From NCBI RefSeq assembly GCF_028583545.1, contig NZ_CP087106.1:1426001-1490000 (forward strand): a stretch of DNA of 64,000 bases. Reading direction: 5' to 3'. The position numbers were made by a program, and so were the translations under genes. This document shows, piece after piece, positions 43,099 through 51,857 of the stretch. Within the stretch, counting starts at the first letter, position 1. Every line of letters begins with the position of its first letter. The stretch is from Methylobacterium sp. NMS14P (lineage in GTDB: Bacteria; Pseudomonadota; Alphaproteobacteria; Rhizobiales; Beijerinckiaceae). The notes under the pieces were generated by a model that did not search any database, was not told the DNA's origin, and saw only the letters and a list, made by a program, of their open reading frames with translations.

Positions 43099-44450
43099 GC
43101 GGTGGCCTCCAGGGTGGCGGGTGCCCGCAGGCTGGCGGCGACGGACAGAAGTTCCTCGGCGCGGTGCGCGCAGGTGTGGCGCGCCCGGATCGTGGCGAGG
43201 CCGGCGGCCGCGAGCGCCTGCCGGAGGCCGGGATCCGACCGCAGGGCGCGCAGGTGGCTCTCCATCTCGGCGCCGGTGCGGGCGACGAGATAGTCCCGGC
43301 CCGGCCGGAACAGGTGCTCCGCGTCGTCCCAGGGCGCGCAGACCAGCGGGATGCCGCAGGCGAGCGCCTCGAACACCCGGATCGTCGGGATGCCGGGCAG
43401 GCGCTCCACGTAGAAGCGCCGGGGCACGTGCACGGTGGCGAGATGGCGGGCGAACAGGCCGGGCGCGGCGGCGTTCGGCGCCCAGCCGTGATAGCGGGCG
43501 CCGTACCGCTCGAGCGTCGCGAGCGCCGCCGCGGGGTAGCGCACGCCGTAGATGTCCAGCGGCAGGCCGACCTGCGCGGCCGGCCGGAACAGGTAGGTCT
43601 CCAGCTCCGCGCTGCGCTCGTCGTCGCCCCAGTTGCCGATCCAGACCAGGCCGGCGCGGGCGCTCTCGGGACCATCCGGATCGGACGCGACGCGCCCCCT
43701 CTCCCGTGCGGGAGAGGGTTGGGGTGAGGGACGAGACGGTTCAGGATCGAGCCCGACATCGACGCGCGGGAACGGCGCGCCGCGTCCGGATGGGCCAGAT
43801 CCCTCACCCAGTCCGTCTCCCGAACGGGAGAGGGGACCCGCGCCGGATCCGGCGCCGTCGAGATCCGGAAGTTCCTGCGCGGGCGGGTGGAACAGCCGCG
43901 TGTCGGCCGCCTCGTGCCAGACGTAGGCGCGCCGCCCCCAGCCGCGCGCCCGGTAGACCGCCGCGAGGGTCTCCCCGAAGGCGAGCACGCCGTCGTAGCC
44001 GGAGAGGTCGAACCGGGCCATCTCCTCCGGGGCGCTCACCGCCCGGTGGTGGGTGTCGTGGAACAGGAGCGTGTAGCGCGCCCCGCGGCGCCGGGCGGCG
44101 CCGAGCGCCGCCACCAGGGCCGGCTCGCTCCACTCGTGGACCAGAACGAGGTCGCGGTCCGCCACACGCTCGACCACCGCGTCGACCGGAGCGTCGACCG
44201 GAGCGTCGACCGGAGCGTCGACTGCCGCGTAGCGCTCGGAAGCGAGGTCCGGATAGGCCGCCCGGTAGGCGTCGAGGCCGGCCGCGCCGTGGTCGCGCAG
44301 GAGGTTCTCGAGGCTCCAGGCCCCCTCCGGCTCGTAGGCCGCGACGTCGTGGCCGCGCGCCCGCAGTTCGCGCAGGACGCCGCGCAGGAAATGCGCGTTG
44401 CCGTGGTTCCAGCACGAGGCCAGGGAGTGGGTGAAGTAGGCGATCCTCAT
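43095..44450 (-). CDS. CgeB-like glycosyltransferase (3 of 3) with REP-derived insert
   Basis: 451 residues, longer than its paralogues. It shares YFTHSLASCWNHGNAHFLRG and FEALACGIPLVCAPWDD with them. About 70 extra residues (PLSRSGDGLGEGSG...PSPQPSPARERGRV) are encoded by two REP-like palindromes at 43695 and 43801, in frame. A VDAP repeat (three 12-bp units and a variant) lies earlier. The insert is low-complexity and likely a surface loop; the enzyme may remain active. Confidence 0.85.
   Translation of the reverse strand: MRIAYFTHSLASCWNHGNAHFLRGVLRELRARGHDVAAYEPEGAWSLENLLRDHGAAGLDAYRAAYPDLASERYAAVDAPVDAPVDAPVDAVVERVADRDLVLVHEWSEPALVAALGAARRRGARYTLLFHDTHHRAVSAPEEMARFDLSGYDGVLAFGETLAAVYRARGWGRRAYVWHEAADTRLFHPPAQELPDLDGAGSGAGPLSRSGDGLGEGSGPSGRGAPFPRVDVGLDPEPSRPSPQPSPARERGRVASDPDGPESARAGLVWIGNWGDDERSAELETYLFRPAAQVGLPLDIYGVRYPAAALATLERYGARYHGWAPNAAAPGLFARHLATVHVPRRFYVERLPGIPTIRVFEALACGIPLVCAPWDDAEHLFRPGRDYLVARTGAEMESHLRALRSDPGLRQALAAAGLATIRARHTCAHRAEELLSVAASLRAPATLEATA
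43695..43731 (-). repeat. REP-like palindrome inside a coding sequence (1)
   Basis: CCCTCTCCCGTGCGGGAGAGGG plus TTGGGGTGAGGGA, the same unit as at 32,896 in the intergenic pair. It is translated in frame as PSPQPSPARERGR within the third CgeB-like protein. Confidence 0.85.
43801..43835 (-). repeat. REP-like palindrome inside a coding sequence (2)
   Basis: CCCTCACCCAGTCCGTCTCCCGAACGGGAGAGGGG, inverted relative to the unit at 43695 and about 70 bases away, so the two form a BIME-like pair inside the gene. Confidence 0.8.
44181..44228 (-). repeat. 12-bp coding tandem repeat (VDAP)
   Basis: Three identical units GTCGACCGGAGC and one variant in direct tandem, encoding VDAPVDAPVDAPVDA on the minus strand. 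Confidence 0.9.
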
Positions 44451-45580
44451 GCCGCGGCCCCGCCGAGCCGGGCCGGCGCCCCGTCGAGGAGGCCGCGCAG
44501 CACCCCGAGCACGCCCTCGGTCATCGCCTCGACCCCGTAGCGGGCGGCGCGATCGGCGGCGGCCGCCCCGGCGGCGTCACGCCGGGCGGGATCGTCCAGG
44601 AGGTCCTGCACGGCCCGCGCGGCAGCCCCGTCGTCGTCCGCGCCCACGAAGGCGGCAGCGCCGTCCCACAGCTCGCGGAAGACCGGCATGTCGGACAACA
44701 CGAGGGCGCAGCCCGAAGCGGCGGCCTCCAGCACCGCGAGGCCGAACGGCTCGTACCGGGCGAGCGACACGAAGACCGGGCGGCCGGCGAGTTCCGCGGC
44801 GATCCCGGCATCGTCGAGCCGCCCGAGGCGCCGCAGGTGGCGCGTCTCGACCCGCGCGCCGTTCGGCCCGTCGACGGGGCCGGCGGCGCGCAGCGGCACC
44901 GGCAGGCGGGCGGCCAGCCGGTCGAGGGCGGCGGCGTTCTTCGCCCGGTCCCAGAGGCGCCCGGCCGTGAAGACGAAGGGTTCGGCGGCCCGGGGCCGCG
45001 CGCCGCTCGGCGCCCGCCCGTTGCGGACCACCTCGGGCGGCCGCGCGAGGCCGCAGACCCGGGCGGTCGCCAGCGCGTGCGCCCGGGTGGGGGCCAGGAG
45101 GGCGTCGGCGGCGCGGCAGCCCCGCGCGGTCAGGTCGTGGCGCCACGCGAGGTCGGCCGGGAGCGGCCCGGTCTCGACGGCGTCCCACCACGTCGCCACG
45201 CAGGAATGGCACACGGCCGCCACCGGCACGGGGAAATCGGCGAGCGCCATGGCGGGGCTGTGCAGGTGCACGAGATCCGCGCCCAGGGTCCGGGCGAGCC
45301 CGGCCAGCGCCCGCGCGGCGTCCAGCACGGCGTCGGGCGTCGCGGCGGTCCAGTCCAGGGGCAGCCCGGTGGCGCGGATCTGCGCGCCGGTGGCGGCCTC
45401 GGCCGCCGCGATCCGCGCCTCGGAGGGGACCGGGCCCAGGACCGCGACCGTCACGGCCAGGCCCCGCCGGACCAGGCCGGCCGCGAGGTCGAGGCTGTAC
45501 TGCCAGACGCCGCCCACCGCGTCCGCGCTCATCAGGACGTGCGGCGCCGCTGTCGGGGAGGGGCTCAGCAGCACCCGCAT
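44447..45580 (-). CDS. GT4-type glycosyltransferase
   Basis: 377 residues, GT-B fold. The opening MSADAVGGVWQYSLDLAAGL, the donor-site block SLARYEPFGLAVLEAAASGCALVLSD (E-x7-E motif) and LLAPTRAHA are standard for the GT4/RfaB family. It starts 16 bases inside the radical SAM gene. It probably adds the first or last hexose of the glycan. It is different in type from the three CgeB-like enzymes. Confidence 0.92.
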   Translation of the reverse strand: MRVLLSPSPTAAPHVLMSADAVGGVWQYSLDLAAGLVRRGLAVTVAVLGPVPSEARIAAAEAATGAQIRATGLPLDWTAATPDAVLDAARALAGLARTLGADLVHLHSPAMALADFPVPVAAVCHSCVATWWDAVETGPLPADLAWRHDLTARGCRAADALLAPTRAHALATARVCGLARPPEVVRNGRAPSGARPRAAEPFVFTAGRLWDRAKNAAALDRLAARLPVPLRAAGPVDGPNGARVETRHLRRLGRLDDAGIAAELAGRPVFVSLARYEPFGLAVLEAAASGCALVLSDMPVFRELWDGAAAFVGADDDGAAARAVQDLLDDPARRDAAGAAAADRAARYGVEAMTEGVLGVLRGLLDGAPARLGGAAA

Positions 45581-46872
45581 GCGGCCTCCAGCTCGGGCAG
45601 GGGCAGGGGGCGCTCGTCCTGGATGTCGCTGAACTGCGCGAACTGGCCGAGGTAATGGGCGTGCGCCCGCTCCCAGGCCCGGTCGTCGGGCTCGCCCCAG
45701 AGGCGGCGGTAGTCGGGGGAGCTCGGGTAGGGGTAGAGCGGCACCGGGTCGTTCGCCCAGACGCCCTGTCCGCGCAGGCGGTCGCGCCACGCGGCCACGA
45801 GGTCGGGGTCGTCCCCCGCCACGGCGATGAGGTTCGCCTGCACGAACGGCACAGTGCGGCGGGCGTGGATCAGGCGCTCGGCGAGGTCGTCGGTCGAGGC
45901 GCGGCAGCGCTTGTCGAGGGCGGCGCGGCCCGCCTCGGTCAGGCTCTCGATCCCGGCCTCGATGGAGACGCAGCCCGCCGCCCCGAGGAGGTCGAGCATG
46001 TCGGGCTTCCACAGGTCGATCCGGGTCTGGATCCCGAAGCGCAGGTCCCGGGCGACCAGCGCCTCCAGCAGCGGCTTCTGCGGCAGGAAGATCTCGTCGA
46101 CGAAGTAGACGTAGGTGACGCCCTGCGCGATCAGCCCGTCGATCTCGTCGAGGACGAGGTTCAGGTCCCGGCGGCGATAGGCGTCGCGGAAATCGATCTT
46201 GGCGCAGAACGAGCAGGTGTAGGGGCAGCCGCGCGAGGCCTCGACCTCGGCGCCCGGGCCGTCCGGCGCGGCGTCGAACCGGTGGTGGTGGTGCCGGTGC
46301 CGGGCGATCCACTGATCCGGCCAGCGCAGGGCCGGCAGGTCGGTGAAGCGGCCGGCCTGGGGCGGGCCGGTCACCGCGACCGCCTCACCGTCGCGGACGG
46401 CGAGGCCGGGCACGGCCCGCAGGGTTTCCGGGCGCAGGTCGGGCAGGGCGGCGAGCCGGGCGACGACCTCCTCGCACTCGCCGCGCACGACGATGGCGCA
46501 GCCGAGCTTGTCGAGGACCGGCCGCGGCGTCGCGGAGCCGTGGGGGCCGACCGCCACGGTCGTCCCGCCCCGGCCCGCCAGGGTGTCGAGGAACTGGCGC
46601 GGCACCCGCAGCTCCGGCGGGGCGCAGCGCCAGAACAGGTAGGTGGGGGCGGTCGCCACCACCGTCATGGCGGGGGCGAAGGCGGCCACACGGTCGGCGG
46701 CGGCCTCGGCGCTCAGGCCCTCGAGATGGGCGTCCACGAGCAGCGTCTCGTGGCCGGAGGCCGCCAGCAGCGCGGCGGCGTAGCCGAGCTCGAGCGGCAG
46801 GTGCGGCTCGCGGCAGCCGAAATAGATGCTGTTGCGGTAGTCCCAGGGCGGGTTGACCAGAGCGACTCTCAT
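45565..46872 (-). CDS. B12-binding radical SAM protein (TIGR04295-like)
   Basis: 435 residues. An N-terminal cobalamin-binding-like Rossmann domain (1-150, LPLELGYAAALLAASGHE, VAVGPHG) precedes a radical SAM barrel with the 4Fe-4S motif C216-x3-C220-x2-C223 (GCPYTCSFC). FGIQTRIDLWKPDMLDLLG and a C-terminal CGCC follow. Enzymes of this type methylate unactivated carbons or rearrange sugars. In this operon it probably C-methylates a sugar or modifies the inositol. Confidence 0.88.
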   Translation of the reverse strand: MRVALVNPPWDYRNSIYFGCREPHLPLELGYAAALLAASGHETLLVDAHLEGLSAEAAADRVAAFAPAMTVVATAPTYLFWRCAPPELRVPRQFLDTLAGRGGTTVAVGPHGSATPRPVLDKLGCAIVVRGECEEVVARLAALPDLRPETLRAVPGLAVRDGEAVAVTGPPQAGRFTDLPALRWPDQWIARHRHHHHRFDAAPDGPGAEVEASRGCPYTCSFCAKIDFRDAYRRRDLNLVLDEIDGLIAQGVTYVYFVDEIFLPQKPLLEALVARDLRFGIQTRIDLWKPDMLDLLGAAGCVSIEAGIESLTEAGRAALDKRCRASTDDLAERLIHARRTVPFVQANLIAVAGDDPDLVAAWRDRLRGQGVWANDPVPLYPYPSSPDYRRLWGEPDDRAWERAHAHYLGQFAQFSDIQDERPLPLPELEAACGCC

Positions 46873-47933
46873 GCGGCCGCTCCGGCGATCGGCGCCGCGC
46901 CGTCCGACGGCGCGCGCGCGGCGGCGAGCCACCGGGCGAGGTCGGCGACGCCGTCGCGCCAGCCCGTGAAGGGGGCGAGGCCGAGCCGCTGGACGGCCCG
47001 GCGCGTGTCCGAGACGTAGTAGCGCTGGTCGCCCGGGCGCCAGGCCTGGAAGCTGCGCGCCACCGGGCGCCCCAGCAGGGTGCCGACATGGTCGAGGAGC
47101 TGCAGCAGGCTCACGGCGTTGCCGGGGCCACCCCCGACGTTGAAGGCGCGGCCCGCCGCGTCGTCGATGCGGGCGAGCGCCGCCCGGTAGACCGCCACCA
47201 CGTCGCGCACGTGCAGGATGTCGCGCACCTGCCGTCCGTCGCCGTAGAGCGTGACCGCCTCGCCGGCGAGCGCCCGGATCAGGAAGTGGGCGACCCAGCC
47301 CTGGTCCTCGTTGCCCATCTGGCGGGGCCCGTAGATGCAGCTCATCCGCATCACCGCCGCCGGGATGCCGAAGCTGCGGGCGTAGTCGAGGACGTACTGG
47401 TCCGCCGCCCCCTTGGAGCAGCCGTAGGGCGTGTGGAAGTCGAGGGGCCGGGTCTCGCCGATGCCGCGCCGGCGCAGCTCCGGATCGGCCGGCAGGTAGG
47501 CGTCGCCGACCGCCTCCAGGGCGATGTCGGGCAGGTCGCCGTAGACCTTGTTGGTCGAGGCGTAGAGGAGCGGCACCGGCCGCGCCTGCGCCCGCAGCGC
47601 CTCCAGCAGGTTCACGGTGCCGAGGAGGTTGATCTCCATGTCGGCCCGCGGCGCGACGAGGCTCGTCGTCACCGCCACCTGGGCGGCGAAGTGGAACACC
47701 GCGCCGGCCTCCGCCACCGCGCGGCCCAGTTCCTGGATGTCGCGGATGTCGGCGACGACCGGGACGATCCGGTTGCCGTGGCGCTGCCGCAGCCACGCGA
47801 GGTTGGCCTCGACGCCGGGGCGCGAGAGGATGTCGTAGACGATCACCGCGTGGCCGTCGGCCGCGAGGCTGTCGGACAGGTTGGCGCCGATGAACCCGGC
47901 GCCGCCGGTGACGAGGATCGGCCGGCCGCTCAC
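46869..47933 (-). CDS. NAD-dependent sugar epimerase (SDR)
   Basis: 354 residues starting at a GTG that overlaps the preceding stop. It has Rossmann GGAGFIGANL, STNKVYGDLPD, the catalytic YGCSKGAADQY (Y and K) and RMSCIYGPRQMG. The NKVYGD and YGCSKGAADQY form resembles CDP-paratose/CDP-tyvelose 2-epimerases. The exact nucleotide sugar cannot be read from sequence. Confidence 0.88.
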   Translation of the reverse strand: MSGRPILVTGGAGFIGANLSDSLAADGHAVIVYDILSRPGVEANLAWLRQRHGNRIVPVVADIRDIQELGRAVAEAGAVFHFAAQVAVTTSLVAPRADMEINLLGTVNLLEALRAQARPVPLLYASTNKVYGDLPDIALEAVGDAYLPADPELRRRGIGETRPLDFHTPYGCSKGAADQYVLDYARSFGIPAAVMRMSCIYGPRQMGNEDQGWVAHFLIRALAGEAVTLYGDGRQVRDILHVRDVVAVYRAALARIDDAAGRAFNVGGGPGNAVSLLQLLDHVGTLLGRPVARSFQAWRPGDQRYYVSDTRRAVQRLGLAPFTGWRDGVADLARWLAAARAPSDGAAPIAGAAA

Positions 47934-49036
47934 GCGACGAGACCGCGCGCTTCGAGCTCGCGCCGCGCCTCGGCGACGCGGTCGACGGCCTGCTGCTCGG
48001 CCACCCAGGCGGCGAGCTCGGCGAGCCCCTCGGCGAAGTCGCGGCGCGGCGCGTAGCCGAGCTCCCGCTGGATCTTGCCGATATCGGCGATGCAGTGGCG
48101 GATGTCGCCGAGCCGCGCCTGGCCGGTCACCTCCGGCGCGATCTCCGCGCGGCCCATGGCGCGGGCGAGCAGGCGGGCGACCTCGCTGACCGTGCGGTCC
48201 TGGCCGCTGCCGACGTTGTAGACCTGGCCGGCGGCGGCCGGGTGCTCCAGGGCCAGCGCGAAGGCCTGCGCGACGTCCTCCACGTGGACGAAGTCGCGCC
48301 GCTGCGCGCCGTCCTCGAAGATCATCGGCGGCTGGCCGTTGTGGAGGCGCGCCGCGAAGATCGCCAGCACGCCGGTATAGGGGTTCGACAGCGCCTGGCC
48401 CGGCCCGTAGGCGTTCCACAGGCGGAGCGCCACGCCCTCCATCCCGTAGGCGGGGGCGAGGGTGAGCGTCAGGCGCTCCTGCATGTACTTGGTCAGCGCG
48501 TACACGGAGGCGAGCGCCGGCCGCTTCGTCTCGGGCGTCGGGATCGGCCGCATGGGCTGCCCGTGCCCGTCGAGGGGGTCCCAGGGTTCCCCGGGCCGGC
48601 GCGGGCGGCGCACCACCTCCTCGGCGGTCGAGCCGTCGGAGGTGCGGTACAGCCCCTCCCCGTAGATGCTCATCGAGGAGGCGACGACCACGCGCCTCAC
48701 CGGGGCGTCGATGAGCTGCTGGAACAGGACCGCCGTGCCGCAATCGTTGACCGAGACGTAGCGCTCGACCGCGTACATACTCTGGCCGACGCCGACCTCG
48801 GCCGCGAGGTGGACGACCCGGTCGATGCCCGACAGGGCGCGGGCCACGGCCGCGCCGTCGCGGACGTCGCCGGCCTGGAACTCGACCTCCGGCGGCAGCG
48901 CCTCGGCGCCGCCGCCGTGGACCTGCTCGATCAGGCTGTCGAGCACCCGCACGCGGTAGCCGCGGCGCAGCAGTTCGGCGGAGAGGTGGCGGCCGATGAA
49001 GCCAGCACCACCGGTAATGAGCACGGATTCCGGCAC
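47930..49036 (-). CDS. NAD-dependent sugar epimerase (SDR), first gene of the operon
   Basis: 368 residues with GGAGFIGRHL, ASSMSIYGEGLY, the catalytic YALTKYMQE and RLWNAYGPGQALSNPYTGV, which resemble dTDP-L-rhamnose 4-epimerase-type enzymes. It is the first of 12 co-directional genes and so marks the operon start. The upstream 437 bases carry the promoter. The nucleotide-sugar substrate is not assignable. Confidence 0.88.
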   Translation of the reverse strand: MPESVLITGGAGFIGRHLSAELLRRGYRVRVLDSLIEQVHGGGAEALPPEVEFQAGDVRDGAAVARALSGIDRVVHLAAEVGVGQSMYAVERYVSVNDCGTAVLFQQLIDAPVRRVVVASSMSIYGEGLYRTSDGSTAEEVVRRPRRPGEPWDPLDGHGQPMRPIPTPETKRPALASVYALTKYMQERLTLTLAPAYGMEGVALRLWNAYGPGQALSNPYTGVLAIFAARLHNGQPPMIFEDGAQRRDFVHVEDVAQAFALALEHPAAAGQVYNVGSGQDRTVSEVARLLARAMGRAEIAPEVTGQARLGDIRHCIADIGKIQRELGYAPRRDFAEGLAELAAWVAEQQAVDRVAEARRELEARGLVA

Positions 49037-49473
49037 GAGGCGTGGAAACTCCCCTGCAAGGACTTAAAGCTATGTAGATCGGGAATCCCGTCTCGATGAA
49101 ATAACTCAGGTTAAGAGCCGAATTTGTTCGGAGAAAAGCGGGGCTATAACGGCGAAGACGAATAAATACGGGGGCTTATCTTTCGACAACAACGGATCAT
49201 CGCGCGGCAGTCGATCCGCGGGCGCGGCCAGTATGCGCGCGGCGGAGGGCGACGATCAGCGCCCTATTCCCCCAGCAATGCCGGACCGGCTGTACTGGCC
49301 GGGCCTCACCGGCACCGCGCGGGCACATGGCGCGGCGGCCCCGTCGCGGGATCCGCGGGGTCCGTTGCCACGCGCAGGCCCCGGCATCCCGCTCCCCGGC
49401 CGCCGGGAAACCAGCCCCGCCGGGGGAGGGGGAAGATCGCCGCAGGGGATTTCTGTCCTAGGCGCCGGGTCCG
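49037..49473. promoter_or_regulatory. Promoter region of the glycan operon
   Basis: 437 bases with no supported gene. Positions 49,060-49,200 are markedly AT-richer than the surroundings, as expected for a promoter reading leftwards. No -35/-10 pair is assigned with confidence. Confidence 0.4.
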
Positions 49474-50337
49474 TCAGCCCGCGAAGGCGCGGGGCGGCAG
49501 GCCGGCGACGCCGACGTCGAGCTCGAACAGCGCGCCGGCCTCCGGCACGTGCTCGGCCCCCCGCGCCGCCGAGGTGACGAACAGCCGGTCGAGGCCGGGA
49601 CCCGCGAAGGCGCAGCTCGTGATGTTGGGGGCGGGCAGGGGGATCGCGCGCAGCAGGCGCCCCGCGGGATCGAAGCGGCTGAGCCGGCCGCCACCCCAGT
49701 GGGCGATCCACAGGCAGCCCTCTTCGTCCGTGGTCATGCCGTCGGGCCAGCCCCAGTCGTCGGGGAAGCGCAGGAAGGGCCGCTTGCCCGTCAGCGCCCC
49801 GTCGGCGGCGAGGTCGAAGGCGTAGACCGTCCGGGCGGCGCTGTCGCCGTGATAGAGGATCCGGCCGTCGCGGCTGAAGGTCGGCCCGTTGGCGACGCCG
49901 TAGCGGGTATCCATCCGCCGCCACGTCAGGTCCGGGTCGAGCCGGTGCAGGGAGCCCGACACCGCGGTCTCGGCCTGGTGCATGCTCCCGGCCCAGATCC
50001 GGCCGGCGAGATCGACCTTGGCGTCGTTCAGGCGGTTGTCGGGATCGTCGGGCTCGGGGTCGCCGATCGGCGCGAGGCGACCGGCCTCCAGGTCGTAGGT
50101 CGCGAAGCCGCTCTTCAGCCCGACGACGAAGTCGCGCCGGCCCGCGCGGGGGATGATCCAGCCGAGCGGTTCCGGGAACGGGCGCGTGCCCACGGCACCG
50201 TCGGCGAGGTCGAGCCAGTTCAGGGCCGGCGCCTCGATATCGACCCAGAACAGCACGCCCCGCTCCGGAACCCAGACCGGGCCCTCGCCGAGCCGGTCGC
50301 GCCGGGGCCGGTCGAGGATGCGGATCCGCGGGTCCAT
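49474..50337 (-). CDS. SMP-30/gluconolactonase family sugar lactonase
   Basis: 287 residues, a six-bladed beta-propeller with LGEGPVWVPERGVLFWVDI (metal Glu), NRLNDAKVDLAGRIWAGSM (metal Asn/Asp), and GWPDGMTTDEEGCLWIAHWGGG. It opens aldonolactones, here most likely L-arabinono-1,4-lactone to L-arabinonate. It reads divergently from the catabolic genes at 51858 and is 26 bases downstream of the permease. Confidence 0.9.
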   Translation of the reverse strand: MDPRIRILDRPRRDRLGEGPVWVPERGVLFWVDIEAPALNWLDLADGAVGTRPFPEPLGWIIPRAGRRDFVVGLKSGFATYDLEAGRLAPIGDPEPDDPDNRLNDAKVDLAGRIWAGSMHQAETAVSGSLHRLDPDLTWRRMDTRYGVANGPTFSRDGRILYHGDSAARTVYAFDLAADGALTGKRPFLRFPDDWGWPDGMTTDEEGCLWIAHWGGGRLSRFDPAGRLLRAIPLPAPNITSCAFAGPGLDRLFVTSAARGAEHVPEAGALFELDVGVAGLPPRAFAG

Positions 50338-50363
50338 GGCGGGCTCCCCGATCTGGCCGACGC

Positions 50364-51698
50364 TCAGGCGCCGGCCGGCCGCGATGCGGCGCCGGTCCGG
50401 CAGCCCCAGAGCGCGTAGAACAGGACGTAGAGCTCGCAGGCGGCGGTGATCAGGAAGGAGTGCTGCAGCCCGTACCGGTCCGCCGCCCAGCCCTGCACCA
50501 CCACCAGCGACCCGCCCGCGATCGCCATGATCAGCAGCCCGGCGCCCTCCTCGGTGAGCGGACCGAGGCCGCGGATGCCCAGGGTGAAGATCGTCGGGAA
50601 CATGATCGCGTGGAACAGGCCGACCGAGATCAGCGCCCAGAGGGCGAGGTGGCCGGTCGCGAAGGTCGCCACCAGCATCACCGCGCAGGCGCCGATCGCC
50701 GCGCCGGCCAGCACGGTCTCGGCCGGGCGCCGCTGCATCAGGTAGCTGCCGACGAAGCGGCCGACCATCATGCCGCCCCAGAGCAGGAACAGGTAGCGCG
50801 CGGCCTGGGCGTGGGTCAGGTCGCCGATCTCGGGCTGCGACACGAAGTTGATGAACAGGTTCGACACACCGATCTCGGCGATCAGGTAGATGAAGATCGC
50901 CGGCACGCCGAGCACGAGGTTGCGGTGGCGCCAGAGCGACAGGCCGGCGCGCTCGGCCCTGGCGGCCCGGGCGGTAGCGCCGCCGGAACCGCCAGAGCCA
51001 CCCATGGCGGGCAGCGGGAAGCGGGCGATGATCACGGCGAGGACGACGAGCACCACCGCCACGATCAGGTAGGGCAGCTGCACCGACTGCGCGTCGGCCA
51101 GGCGCTCGGCCGGGGTCAGGGTGGCCCCGGCGGCGGCGTTGCCCGAGGCCGAGCGGCCGAGGATCAGGTAGCCGCCGAACAGCGGCGCCAGGGTCGTCCC
51201 GAGGGAGTTGAACGCCTGCACGAGGTTGAGCCGCGCCGGGGCGCTCTCGGCCGGGCCGACCACCGCCACGTAGGGGTTCGCGGCGACCTGCAGGAGGGTG
51301 ATGCCGCTGGCGATCACGAACAGGGCCGTGAGCGTGATCGCGTAGGAGACCCGGTGGGCGGCCAGGATCATCCCGAGCGTGCCCAGCGCCATGATGCCCA
51401 GCCCCGTCACCAGGGCGCGCTGGTAGCCGACGCGCTCGATCAGCTTGGCCGCCGGGATCGAGGCGACGAAGTAGGCGATGAACCAGACGGACTCGATCAG
51501 CGTGGTCTGCGTGTAGTCGAGGTCGAACACGCTGCGGAGGTGCGGCAGCAGCGTGTTGTTGATGACCGTGATGAAGCCCCACATGAAGAACAGGCTCGCC
51601 AGCAGCGACAGGGCCGGGCGGTAGCCGCCCCGGTCGCCCGCGGCCTCCGCCCCCGTCCGGGGCGCCGCGGTCCCCGCGGTCGCGATCGGTCCTGCCAT
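50364..51698 (-). CDS. FucP-like sugar:H+ symporter (MFS, FHS family)
   Basis: 444 residues, 12 transmembrane helices. LLASLFFMWGFITVINNTLLPHLR and LVQAFNSLGTTLAPLFGGYLI with VAANPYVAVVG are hallmarks of the fucose:H+ symporter family. It imports the free aldose. A Gly/Ser/Arg-rich loop (GGSGGSGGATARAARA) separates the halves. It shares the 160-bp divergent promoter region with the mutarotase gene. Confidence 0.92.
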   Translation of the reverse strand: MAGPIATAGTAAPRTGAEAAGDRGGYRPALSLLASLFFMWGFITVINNTLLPHLRSVFDLDYTQTTLIESVWFIAYFVASIPAAKLIERVGYQRALVTGLGIMALGTLGMILAAHRVSYAITLTALFVIASGITLLQVAANPYVAVVGPAESAPARLNLVQAFNSLGTTLAPLFGGYLILGRSASGNAAAGATLTPAERLADAQSVQLPYLIVAVVLVVLAVIIARFPLPAMGGSGGSGGATARAARAERAGLSLWRHRNLVLGVPAIFIYLIAEIGVSNLFINFVSQPEIGDLTHAQAARYLFLLWGGMMVGRFVGSYLMQRRPAETVLAGAAIGACAVMLVATFATGHLALWALISVGLFHAIMFPTIFTLGIRGLGPLTEEGAGLLIMAIAGGSLVVVQGWAADRYGLQHSFLITAACELYVLFYALWGCRTGAASRPAGA

Positions 51699-51757
51699 CG
51701 GGCGTTGTCCTCTGCCTTCCGGGCCGCCTTGCCGGGGTCCCGTGTTGTCCCTTTTAT

Positions 51758-51767
51758 TTGTCTGAGT
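51758..51767 (+). promoter_or_regulatory. Candidate operator of the aldose regulator, site 1
   Basis: TTGTCTGAGT in the divergent promoter between the permease and mutarotase genes. It matches TTGT-N2-GAG-Y seen again at 55704, 55785 and (reverse strand) 57480. Confidence 0.4.
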
Positions 51768-51857
51768 ATATACCGGGTCCGCGGTCGTCAACCGCGAGCC
51801 CCGTCGGGGCCGGCGCAGGACCGGCGCGGCGGGCGGAGAGACGAGGGGGAGAACGCG

